From: Nereocystis luetkeana
Lineage: Eukaryota; Sar; Phaeophyceae; Laminariales; Laminariaceae
Assembly: GCA_031213475.1 (NCBI GenBank)
Contig: JARUPZ010000030.1
Location: forward strand, 5,201,661-5,265,660
Reading direction: 5' to 3'
Length of the DNA: 64,000 bases
The notes under the pieces were generated by a model. It saw only the letters and a list, made by a program, of their open reading frames with translations, made no database searches and had not been told where the DNA came from. Positions 44,201-58,300 of the stretch are shown here, in pieces. Made by a program: the position numbers and the translations under genes. Positions within the stretch are counted from its first letter, which is position 1. Every line of letters begins with the position of its first letter.

Positions 44201-46306
44201 GTACTGACTGTACAGTATACTCGTAGTCTACACTCGTTAACCTCGCCGTAACATATGTTTGTCTTCTTGATGAGCATGCATCGGAGTAAGTACGTACCTG
44301 GTATGCACCTGGTATGTTGTTCGTAGTGAGCCTACAGGTACATGGTATGCATTTATTTGCTGCACTATTATCTGGGTATAGAGCGAGCAAAGCTGCGGCT
44401 GCGTTTACGTATTATTGTACTGCTGCACTGCTGTAGTGCCAGGTACCTGGTAATTAGCACATCGAACAAAGTTGAGAGTTGTGATCACAACAGATACTTG
44501 TACTGCTGTTCAGACAGTAGCAGTACTTGTAGTACCTGTTGGTAGTAGTATTAATAATAGTATTTACCTTGGCCAGATCCGTGTTGCTGAGATCAAGCAT
44601 CTTAATGCTCTTCAGCAATCGATCGTCAGGTGCTGGCAGAAGAGTCGACCCGCCGAGCCCCATTTGCCCTTTAACTTGACGCAAAGATGGCCCTTACCCT
44701 TACGTGGCCAAGGGGGGTGAGTGGGGCCATGCCCGTGGGCAGAACGCTGGCTTCGAGAGCATCCGATAGTAGCCAGAGTTCGCCGCGCCAGCTACTACTC
44801 TGATGATCTGATGAGTGGCGAGACTGTCAAAACGGTTTCAAATGCGGCTCAACATGGCTCAACTTGTAATATTATTTGGATCCTGTGAATAGACCCCAGA
44901 TACAAGATCCCACGTATCATACCAATAAGTACCTGGGACAAGGTACAAGATCCTGGTACAAGGTACCAGGTACTACAGTACAAAAGCTACAGGATACCTA
45001 ACGTATCATCGAGAGAGCCCACCACCAGGTCTCTCTCTCTGCACATCACAAACTACGAGAGGAATGGTGCATCGCAAACAAACACAGGAATCGGCGAAAG
45101 ATTTTTTTCACTTGGTATTTTTCTATATTTTACAAGTACACAGACAGGTAGTATTAGGTAGGTGTTGTGACGTTTTTCTAGACGGACCGTTGATTGTCGC
45201 CTACTACAGCAGCAACAAGTGAACGGCGGCTGTGTGTTTCTAAACGTTCGGACGAGCGTTGGTCAAGGCCTTGTAGGGTGGTATACCGTCGTTTTCACCG
45301 GCAGCTGTTATGAGGCTTAGATTGGGTAGGTGATGATTGGTGAACGTTTTACCTTTAGCCCAACGGACTAAGACCCTCACAAATGGCATCGTCGGCAGGA
45401 TAAGGGTCGTTGGTCGTGAGTTCGAATCTCACGTCCACCATGAAATCGCTTTTTTAAGAAAAGTGAGTTTCTTCATGTCAAGAATCTGAAAAACGCTCCT
45501 GGATCCCCAAAAATTGGAACCGCGTGTGGTGGCGCGTCGACACGTGAAATCCAGTCCGTTCCAGGGGGGGAGAGTGTTATGAGGCTTAGATTGGGTAGGC
45601 GATTGGTTAACCTTTTACCTTTAGCCCAACGGACTAAGACCCTCCCACAGCCCCTTTAGCTACGACCAGGTTATAATAATAGTATTACGGGGGACCATAG
45701 TTAATAGGACCTATGGTATAAATAAAAACCTATATATTTAACCATTTTTACTAGCCACATTTGGTCCTATTAACTATGGTCCCCCGTAATAGTGTGCACA
45801 CGGTATATTCCGAAGCACGAACATTGAGATCCACCGCCGCGCGCTTCTTGTGGGGGCGTGAAACATATCGCGTGAGCAGGTGACTTGCATCTATTGGGAG
45901 GAGCAGGTATTTGATTGTGAAAAAAAAACGGCAGCACGGTCGACTTTGGTTGTGAAACCGACATCATCACGGATCACGATCGATACGTTCTTCACGTTGT
46001 TACTGATGACCACCACACACAATGATAGTATTAACAGTGGCACGATCTCGACGCTTGTGTGCTGGTGAGCGTTCGGTTTGGCCTTGCATGCATATTATTA
46101 TGTACGGTAAACTATCAGTAACAACATCGCTCGCCATCATGCGTGAGTTGATACCCCCGGTAGAGATTATAGGGGGGGTGCTTTGGTGCGAATACACGCT
46201 GGAGTCGCGTCGCCGTGGAACGCCTTGACGCCATTTAGACTACTAGCCAATGATGGGGCGAAATGTTGTTGGGGGTGCTACTAGTAGTGCTTTATTTCAC
46301 TACTAC

Positions 46307-46349
<43 letters not shown>

Positions 46350-49300
46350 CTACAAGTAGATCGCTGTTAAGTGGGTGCTCTGCTCCGCGATCGTGTGGAA
46401 TGAAGGTACCGTGCTTTACGGGTTACTTACTCCCTCGTGAAAAACGCTAGACAGTATCTGGTACCTGGTATGCATCGAAGAAGTGTACCGCACCATACTG
46501 GACAGCGAACCAACTCTGGGCTCTACAAGAAGAAGCCCACAGAAAAAATACGTAGCAACGTTGCCAGCTCGCAGACGTTAACATATGTTAAGCCTCCCCC
46601 GTAGGCCACCCGCTGAGACAAACAACTGAAAGCCACCAGTATGCATATACACACCGTCATCACTCTGCAAGAAACAACAAGAAATAACGGAACATCGACC
46701 TGACGTACTACGCGTATTGCAACGCCTATTGCCTACTGCAATACTGCTTATACTACAACAGTACCTACTGTCACTCCGCTGGAAATGTTAGTACCGCACC
46801 CAGTACAAGCCAAGTGGCGAAGAAAGACCTACTGCCGTACTACCACGTCTGTAGAGCAGCCGGTATCTCGTACTGGCTTTCTCCCGTGACGGAACTGTAG
46901 TAGTAACTTCGACCCTCGTCGTCAAGATGCTCGCTCCACTCGCCCCCGGAGGATTCGGTCGGCGTCAACGCCCCCGACGGCGGATAAACGTACGCTTCCT
47001 CGCCCTTTTTAGCCGGGATGACGGCAGCGAGGGACACAGGGAGGCACGGAGGGGAGTGGGTGAGGTGGGCGGGTGGGCGGGGTGGATTGGGAGGTTGGGT
47101 GTGTGAGTGGGGGAGGAGGGGGGTGGGAGGGGTGCTTCGTTGTGGGAGTTTTGTGAGAAGTGAGCAGCCATGCCTCGGCCTTCCGGGTATTAACCAAGTG
47201 CAAGGGGGGGCATGTTTCGCTTTAGGTACGAGAGGGGGTGGCAACGGTGGAATATTGTTCGCGAAATGTTTCGCCTCCCTCATAAGTCAGCCGAAAGAAG
47301 CCATGTTATGATCAGCCGAAGGAAGCCAGATTATAGCACCATACGTACCCACCACATACATGTTGCATATCGCCTTTCAAGGCAAAGCGTACATCGATCG
47401 CAGAGTTGGGTTCGAGGATTGGAGTTCTATTCCACATTTTCTACGCCGTGGCATCGGAAAATCCAAACGTGCGCCCACCTCTGCACCCCACTGCTGTGAT
47501 CCGTCCTGGGCTCCTGCAGCTGTGTTTAGGCAAGAGGCAGAAAAAGTGGAAAGGTGCCGGCGGTTTGGTTCCGTGGGTTGGGCAAACTAGCCAACAGTAA
47601 GGTTTGGGTGATATGTGCCTGGTATATATTATACGGTAGAAACGGTTACGAATCGTTGACATCGCCGTTTCGACATCGTGTGCCTCGGAGCCAGAAACAA
47701 ATTAATTACCGTTGGCACCAACTCAAGTAAAATATATGATAATTTCACCCACCCATGTCCTCTCGTAAAACCAAAGAACGCGTAATTTTTCGGGAAATTG
47801 TTCGTGTACAAACCAAACAATCTGGACAACTGGCAGACCAAATCATTCCGAAGGTTCTTCTGCATTCTGCGAGTGTTTAGCAGTCGTGAGAAAAAGCGCC
47901 ACGATCGACGAAATTGTTGGGCGGTTCCACAAACACCAAAATAATGCGATTTTATTAGGGACCTTCGTACCCCGAAGGTCCCGGAAACCACGAAAATCCG
48001 GGAGAAAATTATTATGAATGATAATATATTTCAAGTATTCCAGTCACTGCTATGGCGCAACGGACACGATCCAACCGTCAGTTGGTACCTCGCCTTCCCC
48101 CCCCCCCCACATAGATATTCATGCGGTAATCCTGGTAAAAAATAAGGCACCTCCCGTACCGTATGGGACCATACCATGTAGGACCGCACCGTACGGAACC
48201 GTACCTTATGGGTCCGTACTGTATGGGACTGACCCGTATGGGACCGTACTGTATAAAACCGTACCGTATGGGACGATAACGTACGGGATCGTACCGTATG
48301 GGACCATCGACGCACTGGTGACGGCGGAGTCCCCATTCCCTGTAGGGTCGTATGGGTTCTCGTACTGCGAAGAGCCGGTGGTAGAGCTGTACCAGTAGGG
48401 GTTACCCCCGTCGTCCACAAACTCCTGCCAATCCTGCACATGTACAGCACGAGTAGTTCATGGTGTGCAGAGGGTGGGGGTGGGGGTAAGGGCTAGTCAC
48501 GGAGGATCTGGTACAGCGGGGGGCGGGCGGGGGGTCCGACATGTAGACTCTGTACCCTCGTCTGTTGTGTAACCGACGACCAGAAGGTAAGCGAGCCGCC
48601 GCTAACTGAATGTCGGAATTAATACGCGAATCTCCCCCCCGCTTCATGTGCTCCACCTCGAAAGGGATGCGTGGTCAATGGTCAAATGACTAAGGTAAGC
48701 AACAAGTGCGCACGCCCCCCCCCCCTCCTAACTTCCATGCATGAACGCTTATGTTGCTGGGCAGGGCAACGGTAGTGTATCAGCCGTGCACTAGCAGCGT
48801 GTCAGCAGTGCGCCAGCAGCGCTTCCGCAGAGATCAAATACCCCGCAACCCCGGCGGGTATAAACATTGCAATGCGTGCGCCTTTTCAAGTTCGAGTCTT
48901 TCAGAGGATAAGCCGGCAACGAGTTTCGTTTTTAATCAGTCAGTGAATTTCACGTGAATAGAAATCGAACATTGTCCCGAGTTATTTACTCTGAGCACGA
49001 GCAACTGCTCGCGGGATTTTCGGGTGATTTGGGTATTACTCAATAGATATGCATCCAGTAGATTTCAATATTCTGGCGCCAGCTCTCACCGATACGCCAG
49101 ACATGCCGTCGACCACCAGCGCACCCCCCCCGTAGGCGGCGTCATAGCCTTCGTATGCACCGTCTACTGCATGCCCGCCGCCATCGCCACCATCGCCACC
49201 ACCGCCGCCACCACCTCCCATGGTCTCCGCCAAGAGGCTGTCTCCTGGGGTGAAGGGACCCACGTCGCTGCCGTCTGGAGCCATGGCTTTTGTCGACACG

Positions 49301-52300
49301 CGTCCCCCTGGAGAGATGTTGCAGTAGCTGTGCAGGCTACGCTTCCCTCGGGAGTGTATGGCTGACCAGCAGGGGCCGCAGAAGGGGTCATCGCAGGCGG
49401 TGCACCACTTGATAGCCACCTAGAGGAGAAAATCAGGGGGGGAATGGGGGGGGGGGGAGGGGGGGGACACATGGTGTGTTGTGTGTTGTATGTTTTGTGT
49501 TGTGTGTTGTGTGTTGTGTGGTGCTTGTTGTGTGTTGTGTTGTGCTTGTTGTGTGTTGTGTGTTTTGTTGTTGTGTGTTGTGTGTTAGTGTGTTGTGTGT
49601 TGTGTGTAGTGTGTTGTGTGGTGCTTGTTGTGTGTTGTGTGTTGTGTATTGTGTGTTTGTGTGTTGTGTGTTGTGTGTTGTGTGTTGTGCGCGGTGTGTT
49701 GTGTGTTGTGCGCGGTGTGTATCAGCGTGAACGGGGTGGAAGAGGCCGATGCAGCGCACAGAAAACTCGTTTGCGTGGGGGTCGGGGGGTGCGAGGTTAG
49801 GCTGACCGCCTCGGGTGTTGTTCCCCTGCCGATAGGTTTGATCGCGCACGGCGATGAACGGTACATCCAATCATGGAGCTACGCAAACACACCAAAAAAA
49901 TGAAGCTATTAATAGTCTTCATGAAAGAGGGTGCTGGGTATCTCACGGTCGAATCTCCCACGTTATCACTAGAACAGTAGCCAGGCTGCCCTAAAACGCT
50001 GTGAGGATAGGGCTCCAAATCGGAGGGGGAAAACGCGCGCGCAGGATGAGGGCTGCGTGCAGGGCGTATATATATATATATATGAAGTACAGGAGCCTGA
50101 GCCCACTTCCAATCACCCACCTCAATCACCCACCTCAATCACCCCCTGTTGAGGCAAAAACCACTCGCGCGAGGAAAGAGTACGAAGCAACAGACGCTCG
50201 AAGAGTCACTCCACGGTAGGGGTTGTACGTTTTGGGCCAAAGGTTTCTGACCAGTTGAGTGAGGAACTGCCAGTTAGGATAAAAACTGTACTTGTTTATT
50301 CGTTTTAGGACTAGTGCATACAAGTACCTGTCGGGTGGCACGAACGAATTTCTTCCAAGTATTGTATCGGGTGAGATATTGAGCTCCTAATGTGAGGAGC
50401 TCAGGAACTTCTGGTGTACTCCTGCTGTGGGATGGCTCCGAACCCACTCCTAACCCCCTCTCCCTCTCCCCGGACTCGTGACTTCGTGACCCATAAGCTC
50501 ACCCCCCCCCCCCCCCCCCCCCCCCCCTCCCCGATTCGTAACTCAGAAGCCGTGCCTCAACAAGGGTTGCACTTTCTAAGCCAAACTTTTCTGAAGTCCT
50601 CAAAAAGTTAAACGAAACAGCGACCGAATGGAATTCCTCAACACCATTGAATAGATACCTTGCCGACGGACTCGTGTATAAGGCTTATACTATTTTGCTC
50701 TAAATGCGGCGTTTTGGGTGACTTGCAAATAGCACAGCTTCTCAGGTGAAGAACCTCAGAGTTTTTAGATTTTACCCTCAGCATCGCAGCACGGATTCCT
50801 CCTTCCCCCCTCGCTCGTGACATCACAACCTTGCCCTTTCAATCATTCCCCGCCCTCCCCCCTTCCCTGCTCCGCTTCGAAAGGGATGCGTGATCAATGG
50901 TCAAAAGCCTAAGGCAAGCAACAAATGAGTATGCCCCCCCCTCCGCCACCCCCTCTGAAAAATAAATTAACTCATTGAGTCTGCCGTTCGTGTGCAAATC
51001 CACCTCACAAGCGATTCTTAGTTTGATGCAGCTCCGCGGGGCCGGCAATGATCGAACCGGCTGAGCGCCGCAGCTCACCCTTCATGCGATTCACCGAAAA
51101 TCTCACGGCGCTCCGCGCTTGGTGCACGCGATGTCTGCCTGGTCGGTGGAAACCCGACGTGCTCCGTGCCGGCATAGTACGTAGGGATGCGAGGGTCTAT
51201 GGTCATACAACCGTGGTCGAGCATGATATGAGTACAACACCCCCTCCCTCGACTCGTGACATCGCACTATCACACTCCCAACAACCGCCCTCCCCCCCTT
51301 CGCTCGTGGCACAATGGGACGATGAATATTATGACAATAGGTATCACCTCTGCTTCACACTCGGCGCACTCCATGGGTCCAACGTGCGTCCAGCTGTGCT
51401 TGGCGCGGCGGCCTGTGGCGTGCGTTCTCCGGAAGCACCTCGTGCAGTACCCGTCGCCGCACTGGTCACATTTCCTTGTCGCCCGCTTCTGTTCGCACTC
51501 CACGCAGCTTGCTTGCTTCTTCGCTTCCAGCCGCTCTTCCTCCGTCATGCCTGAAGTAAGTGAAGCCATAATGAAGCCACGAGTGAAGCCATGAGTGAAG
51601 CCATAAGCGATGGCATAAGGACGCCATAAGTAAACCGACAATGAGGGAAGACACAGGTGGAGCCATAAGTGGAGCCGTGACTGGATACATGGGTGAAACA
51701 GTACGTGAAGTCATACGTGAAGCCATGAGAAAACCCAAAAGTGAAGTCATACGTGAAGCTACAAGTGAAGCCATAATTTAAACCGTGAGTGAAGCCATAC
51801 GTGAAGCCACAAGTGGAGACATAATTCAAGCCATAACTCAGCCATAAAGCAAGCCATAAACCCAACGATAAACCAACCCATAAGTCAAGACATAAGCCAA
51901 GCCATGTATCAAGCCATGAGTGAATCGACAAGTCATGCCACAAGTAAAACCATTTTACAAGATGGGCAACCAATCAGCAATCAGCACTGCCAACAGGTGA
52001 TAATATCACCTTCCAAAGGGTCTGTCACTGTCACGGCCGAAACCGTCACGGTAACCAATCAACATTATTCATAGGTGTACTCTCGCCTTCTAAGGGGTCT
52101 TTTACGACGGACACCGACCGTCACGGCAACCAATCAGCACTACCAGGTATACTATAGGTGTAATATCACTTTTCATGGGATCTGTTACTGCCGAAACCGT
52201 CACGGCAACCAATCAGCACTACAAAATAGGTGTAATATCGATTTTCAAGGGGTCTATCACGGTAGAAACCGTCACGGCAACCAATCAGCATAACGTACGA

Positions 52301-55300
52301 GGCACCTTCCAAGGGGTCTGCCACGACCTCTCCTGATGAGAGCACCAGCGCCCCGGTGTGCTTCGTGTACCCAGTTTTAGGGGGCTCCCACAGCGCTTCT
52401 CCTGCAATGTGGATCGATGGGGGGGGAGGAGGACAGCCATGGATAGTAATCGTCAGCTTTGAGGATGATGTTGTGGATATACCGATACAAGACGACCATG
52501 ATCAGCTTTCAGGATGATAATGTGGTTATACAAAGATATCCATCGTCAGTGTTCAGGAGGAACATGTGGGCTAGACAAGGGGAGGGGGGAGGACGGCCAT
52601 CATCTCCAAGGAGGAAAAAACAGCTACCTGGTATACTCGAGCGTTAACGGACATCGTGCCCCCAGCGAAGCTTGTCGTTCCGTGCCGGCGCTTGCAACTT
52701 GCAAACGCCACCGCGTAGTGACCCCGAACTATTTGATGGCCACTGTGCCAAATACCGGTGCTGAAAACCATGCCGTTGTCGAGCTGCAACCAGAGTTGGG
52801 CGCTACTACCTCTCACGCACGGTAGGCCCACAAAGTTTATACCTGGTACTCAACAGCCATCATCGGGAAAAAACGCCAACCACACGGGTGTATGCGCATA
52901 ATCAATAGCGATAGGAGATAAGCTACGGCTACTACTACCATCTACTACGGAATGTGAGAACATTCGATTCAAATCAGACTCGAACGTGTGTACACGATAC
53001 CCTGTCGGAGGGAAATATACAATAATAGTGTTGACAATGAACAACGTTCGCGCGTCCAAAATAAGTCCTGGGTATCAAAGTCAACGGTGAAACGTGAGTG
53101 TCAACCTCATCGCCGAAAATGGCAAGCCCTGCGTGTCAACCTCAACTTTGTCACCGAGGCGCTGCCAGGTAAGGTTTCTCGATTTCGGGAATCTGGCCAC
53201 CGACTCGCACCACGCCTTACACGCCGCTGCCATAACCGACCAACCCTAGAGAGCGCAACGGAACAGAACAACAGATCTTCCTATTTACAAAATGCCTTTC
53301 CGATGACACTGATAATCGCAATATTGGTTTCTTGTTTTTTGAGAGTTGTATTTCGTATTTCCCTCAGTCAAAACATCTACCAGGTATTTCGTTTGCCGTT
53401 CTCACTGGAGAGCCCATTCTCGTTTATTACGGGGGACCATAGTTAATAGGACCAAATATTGTTAGTAAAAATGGTTAAATATATAGGTTTTTATGTATAC
53501 CACAGGTCCTGTTAACTATGGTCCCCCGTAAGGATACTCGGCTGTTTCAGCCTTGTTCAATCACCAAAGTACGGCTACCGTTCACCGGCAGCCCGCTAGC
53601 ATGTGCTGGTAATCCGGATAGTATTTTTGAGGTGCATGAGCTGGATGCCGACGGGTAGAAAGAACGGTTGAATATGCGAAAACACACACACGCACACGCT
53701 CGGTGTCTATAGCCAAATATATCACACGTCAGTTTCCACTTCACGATCTAGATAATTCTGGGAACACGAATTCCTGGCCTTGTACGTGAGGTCTGCAACA
53801 GCAGTAGCTTATTTTGACAAGTGGGGACCGTGCATGTATATCTATAAAGTATGATCTAGAGCATGTTTCCTGGGTCGGATCTGTACTTTACAGATCCTGC
53901 AAAATATTTCACAACGGTAGGTAAAGGATGGGAGATGACCTACAGTAGATAGATAGATCGTGATCTATCTGTAGATGATCTGTCCAACGCGTCAAATGTA
54001 GCATACCCCCACCCCAGCCATCCTTGCTTTGTACCAATGCCTCGTCTGCAACAACCCTCCATCTCCGTCCTCCCATGCGCCCCGCCGTGCTCGCCTGTCT
54101 GGGCATTGTAGTAAAACCATGCTTGCGCGTCCTCGCTCCATGTCTCCGTCCACTGTCTCGCGTCGCTGGCCCGATTCTCCTTTCGAGCCTTAGCCAGCTT
54201 CGCCACCACGCGCTTCGACAGGTGGCTTCGCACAAGCGCCTAAAATAGTATTTACAGTCCATCGGTGCGGCAGCGTTCAGCATTGATAGAGAAAAGGATG
54301 GTCAAATGGTGGCGAGCGAGAAAATTGAGCAGTAGGTGTCAAGCGCAGGAAGGAGACGGTGAGGTGGTGGTGGTGGTGGCTGTGGTGGCGGTGGTGGTGG
54401 TGGTTGGCGAGGAGCTGGGAATTGTATGATATGTGAGACAAGGAGGCAACAAAGACGGCGGGCGCCGGGTGCGACGATGATGACGTTTGCTGACGCACGT
54501 AAGGCGATGTGGTATGCAGATATCGATCACCATTATTCTGGTGCGGTAAGCGTCGTCGGTAATGTTGTCCCAGCGGCGTGCCACGCCGTCGCTGTCTCTC
54601 AATCAGCCCCGCCTTGAAAATAGGACACTATAGCGAGAGCCCGTGACTGAAACACTCCGGCCAGAAGATGCATCGAGGTTCGTTTGTCCCACCACGTCGA
54701 GCAAGTCGTTAACGCGCTCGGCAACTTCTCCCTGGCCTTGTCGTAGTGTCCGTATGATACGCTTGTTATCGTGTTGACCCACGTGGTGTGCGGGCTACAC
54801 CAAGAAATGCATGTGTGCGCAGGGAAACGTGATTTCCTCATCTATTTCTTGAGTAAAAAAACATTTTAGAGCTCGACTGTCGCTTTCTGCAGCATGCTTC
54901 TGGCCAAAATGAGTGATTCCGTCCTTGATCGTTATAGCTGCTATGCCGACCTGAATCTTCGTTGCCGCCATGTGCTCGGTTCGATTGAGTGACCTTTGAA
55001 TCTCAAGTCGGGCTCCATGGAGAACTCTTGACCGATGCCCGCGGTACGTCCTCTGCAATGGCATCCACGAGGGCAATATTTCAGCGCGAAAGGTCCAACA
55101 CAGTTAGTTAGACGTTATGCTACAGAGTAGTAGTAATACTCGTAGTAGGATTGGTAGTAGCAGGGGCAGTAGCAGTGGTGGTACAGTAGTAGTAGTAGTA
55201 GTAGTAGTAGTAGCAGTATCAGTAGCAGCAGCAGTAGTATTAGTAGTAGTAGCTTCCGTGGCGTTTAGGCAGCGTGCGTCTTGCGGCATAAAATTGTCAA

Positions 55301-58300
55301 CCTAGTTTTATGAATTGTGTAGGAGATTATCTTCCCCCTGACACTTTCTCCGAGTATTCATTGAACCGTTTCGTTCGCACAGCATTACCGGGGTCGAGCA
55401 AACACAGACCCATTGCTGCCGACGGATTCAAAAGCTGAACGTGGTCGTGTTAGAGCGCGTCCAGTACAACCCAAAAACGCGCCGAAAAGTTCCACCGACG
55501 GACTCGTCTACGACAGCGGTAGCAGTCTTTTCGCTCCCAAAATATTTCTGGAAACATCCAATCCTCAATCATCGCATCATTTTTTTCTACAATCGTTTTC
55601 GTGACGGACCCTAGGCGATGGGATTGGTGGCTTGCCGGGTTAAGCGTTCATTTTGTCTTAAAAGCCATGCATTTGTGTGAGATGATATAGAGCTCCGAAA
55701 AATTCAGATGCACACGTCTGATTCAGCAGTCGCCGGCCTCGTTGCCGTTTCGCTTCAAGATTATCGCGCACTTTTCCAGGCCCAGCCAACCACCTGAAGT
55801 GTTCGCCCCGCGCGAAATTCAACGTCCCGTAGACGCACGGATGTTTACCCCGCCAACGCCACCAGCACGTTTCGAGAAGGTGCAGCCTGCTTCATCCAAC
55901 ACGCACAGAAAAACATGACTTTCGGATACCCGCGCACAACCGTAAAGGTATCGTAAGGTGGAAATCTTGTCTGCCGAGCGTGCGCCTGACGGGCTATCAA
56001 TGGTAGGTCTCCGAAAGACAAGTACACCTTGTTGGGGGTGGGGGAGTGTTTTTGGTGCCAACTATCGACCGCGGAGGTCCTGTACAGTGGAGATTGGAGC
56101 ACGACGCTCTGTTCTTTAAAGAGCGTGACCCGTGTGCAGTAGTACGTTTCGACCTGCACGTTTCCTCTCCATTACCCGCCAAGAAAAAACGAAACCGTCG
56201 AGGTGTACACAGTCGCGTCTCCCACACTCGTTCCTTTCTTCCCACCTGCACGTTGAGCGCAGCGATGGACCGGATCGAGCGCGACCTAAGCTCCTCTTCC
56301 CGCAGCCTCTGCACCAGCCGTCGAGCCAACCAGGCCCGCGCAGCTCGCAGGATGTACCCCGCGGCGGCGTCGTCGCGAACCTTTCGAGAAACACTGCGCG
56401 GCGGCGACACGCGTTAGCATGAATCCCTTCGTGTGTTGAAGATGCATGCTAACCAACCGTCCACGATCAGCGCGAGCGTCCAGAAAGACGAGCAGGATAA
56501 CGATGCGCCCGTACATTGCGACTCCTTGAGTATTACGGGGGGCCATAGTAAAAATGGTTAAACATATAGGTTTTTATGTGTACCATAGGTCCTGTTAACT
56601 ATGGCCCCCCGTAATAGTCACTTTTGTAACTTGGACACCATGTTGTAGAACATCATCCCCCAACCGCTCAGTGGCCGTCGCTGCAATCGTCGCTATTTTA
56701 TGGCCGAATTCCCCCGTCCGAAGTCGCAAGAGGGTTAACAAAGCACCACCTCACGTGGCTCGCGATTGAGGGGGTGTGCCTGTCCTTGAAAGGGCAGAGC
56801 AGCCGTGCCTACGGTACGGGGGGGTGCAGGGGCAATGTTTGGGCCCACTTTTTTCAAAGTGACGGGACTGACCATTCTTCAGAGGAATTACCGGAAAATA
56901 TTCTGAGTGTCATTATGTTCCTTGTCTAGCTACTGCTCTATGTACGTATAGCCCATGGAGAGTTATTTTTCGAGGTACGGTTTCGAGCGAGGCTAAGTCC
57001 CTCCTATAAGGAGGTTGACACAAAAGTAGGTGAATCTCCTAGCGTAGCACGCGAGCGAGGTGTGTTGCGTTGCGGTGGTCACCTGCCCTCCCACTAACGC
57101 AGCGTTCTCTCTTTGTGAATAAAAACGTACCTTGGGCAGGAAGATTCAATGTTCGCGATACAGGAGAAGCGGTTTTCTTTATATTCTCCCTCTAAGCTGC
57201 TGTTAACAGACGGACGCGTCACCTTCTGCTCGTTAGATCGGTGCTATGCTATTAACAGCTACAAAAGTCATGTTGGAAAGAGAAAAGTGCTTGTCATGCT
57301 CGCATCTGATAACGCAATCATCCTTTGCTGCCTAACATGTTTACGTATTCATAGTACCTGGTGAGGCATACTGCACAGCAGTAGTGCCACACGCAGATAC
57401 TCCGGGAAATAATGAAGGTGTAGATCACGGTGCGACTGCTGTACGTAGCTCTGAAAATACCAGGCGTGGGGGCTTGCGATCTATGTCTCACTCATGATAA
57501 AGGCGATGCCAGGTACTATCACAATGGCAACCACGATCACGGACACAGTCACAGTAACAAATCACAAACTCAATCACAATCAAAATCAAAATCACGAGAA
57601 ACGTTACGCTCAGGCAAGTAGCCCCTTCGGTAGGAATACTCGTCGCTCCGCTATTTCTATACGCCACCTTTTTTGTTTTTGTTTTTTTTTCTCATCCCAT
57701 TCATTATCTTCGCACATCTTCTTCTCTCTCTCCTTCCCACTCGTAACTCAGATCCGGGGTCACATAGCTGGCTCTTCTCCCCCCTTCCCGCTACGGTATG
57801 TGCCTTCATTTTTATCGCGAGAAGATTTCAGCCTTTTCTTCCCTCGTCGACTCGCATCGAATTGTGCCTACCCACGCTGCAAGGCGCTCTCAACAATTGA
57901 ATCATTTTATTATTTTTGCAAATAAAGTCAAAGTCCGACCCACCTGGGGCTCGAACCCAGGACTCAAACACAAGCAGAATTCGAGGTTAACCACTTGAAC
58001 CACCGGGGCGACCGCTGCGATGTACTAGTGGTAGTAGCAAGATACTAGTATTGTTACCTCTCAGCTTGTTGCCTGCCCCACATCCCGCGAGTGGCTGCTT
58101 GGATTCTCGTCGCTGCCAGCCGCTCTCTGCGGTCCTTGCTGATGGTTAAAAATAGTTGCCGACCATGTCGACCCCGATAGAGCTTCTGCAGGCCCACCGC
58201 CACCTTGGGTTGCGGTAGCGGAGGTTCACGCGTACAGTAGGCACAGAAGTGGTGCACATTAACACAACAATCGGATACATATATACCTATGAGTGGGCTT

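Noticed and set aside
49433..49870. Thr/His-rich and Cys/Val-rich ORFs
   Set aside because: Translation of a GTGTTGT minisatellite; no independent coding evidence.
51545..51973. Minus-strand ORF with GFTYGFTHG-type repeats
   Set aside because: Read through the GTGAAGCCATA repeat array; the true B-box exon starts at 51550 in its own frame.
57940..58016. Functional tRNA gene
   Set aside because: The T-arm is perfect, but the acceptor stem has mismatches and no clear anticodon loop can be drawn; listed as tRNA-like only.
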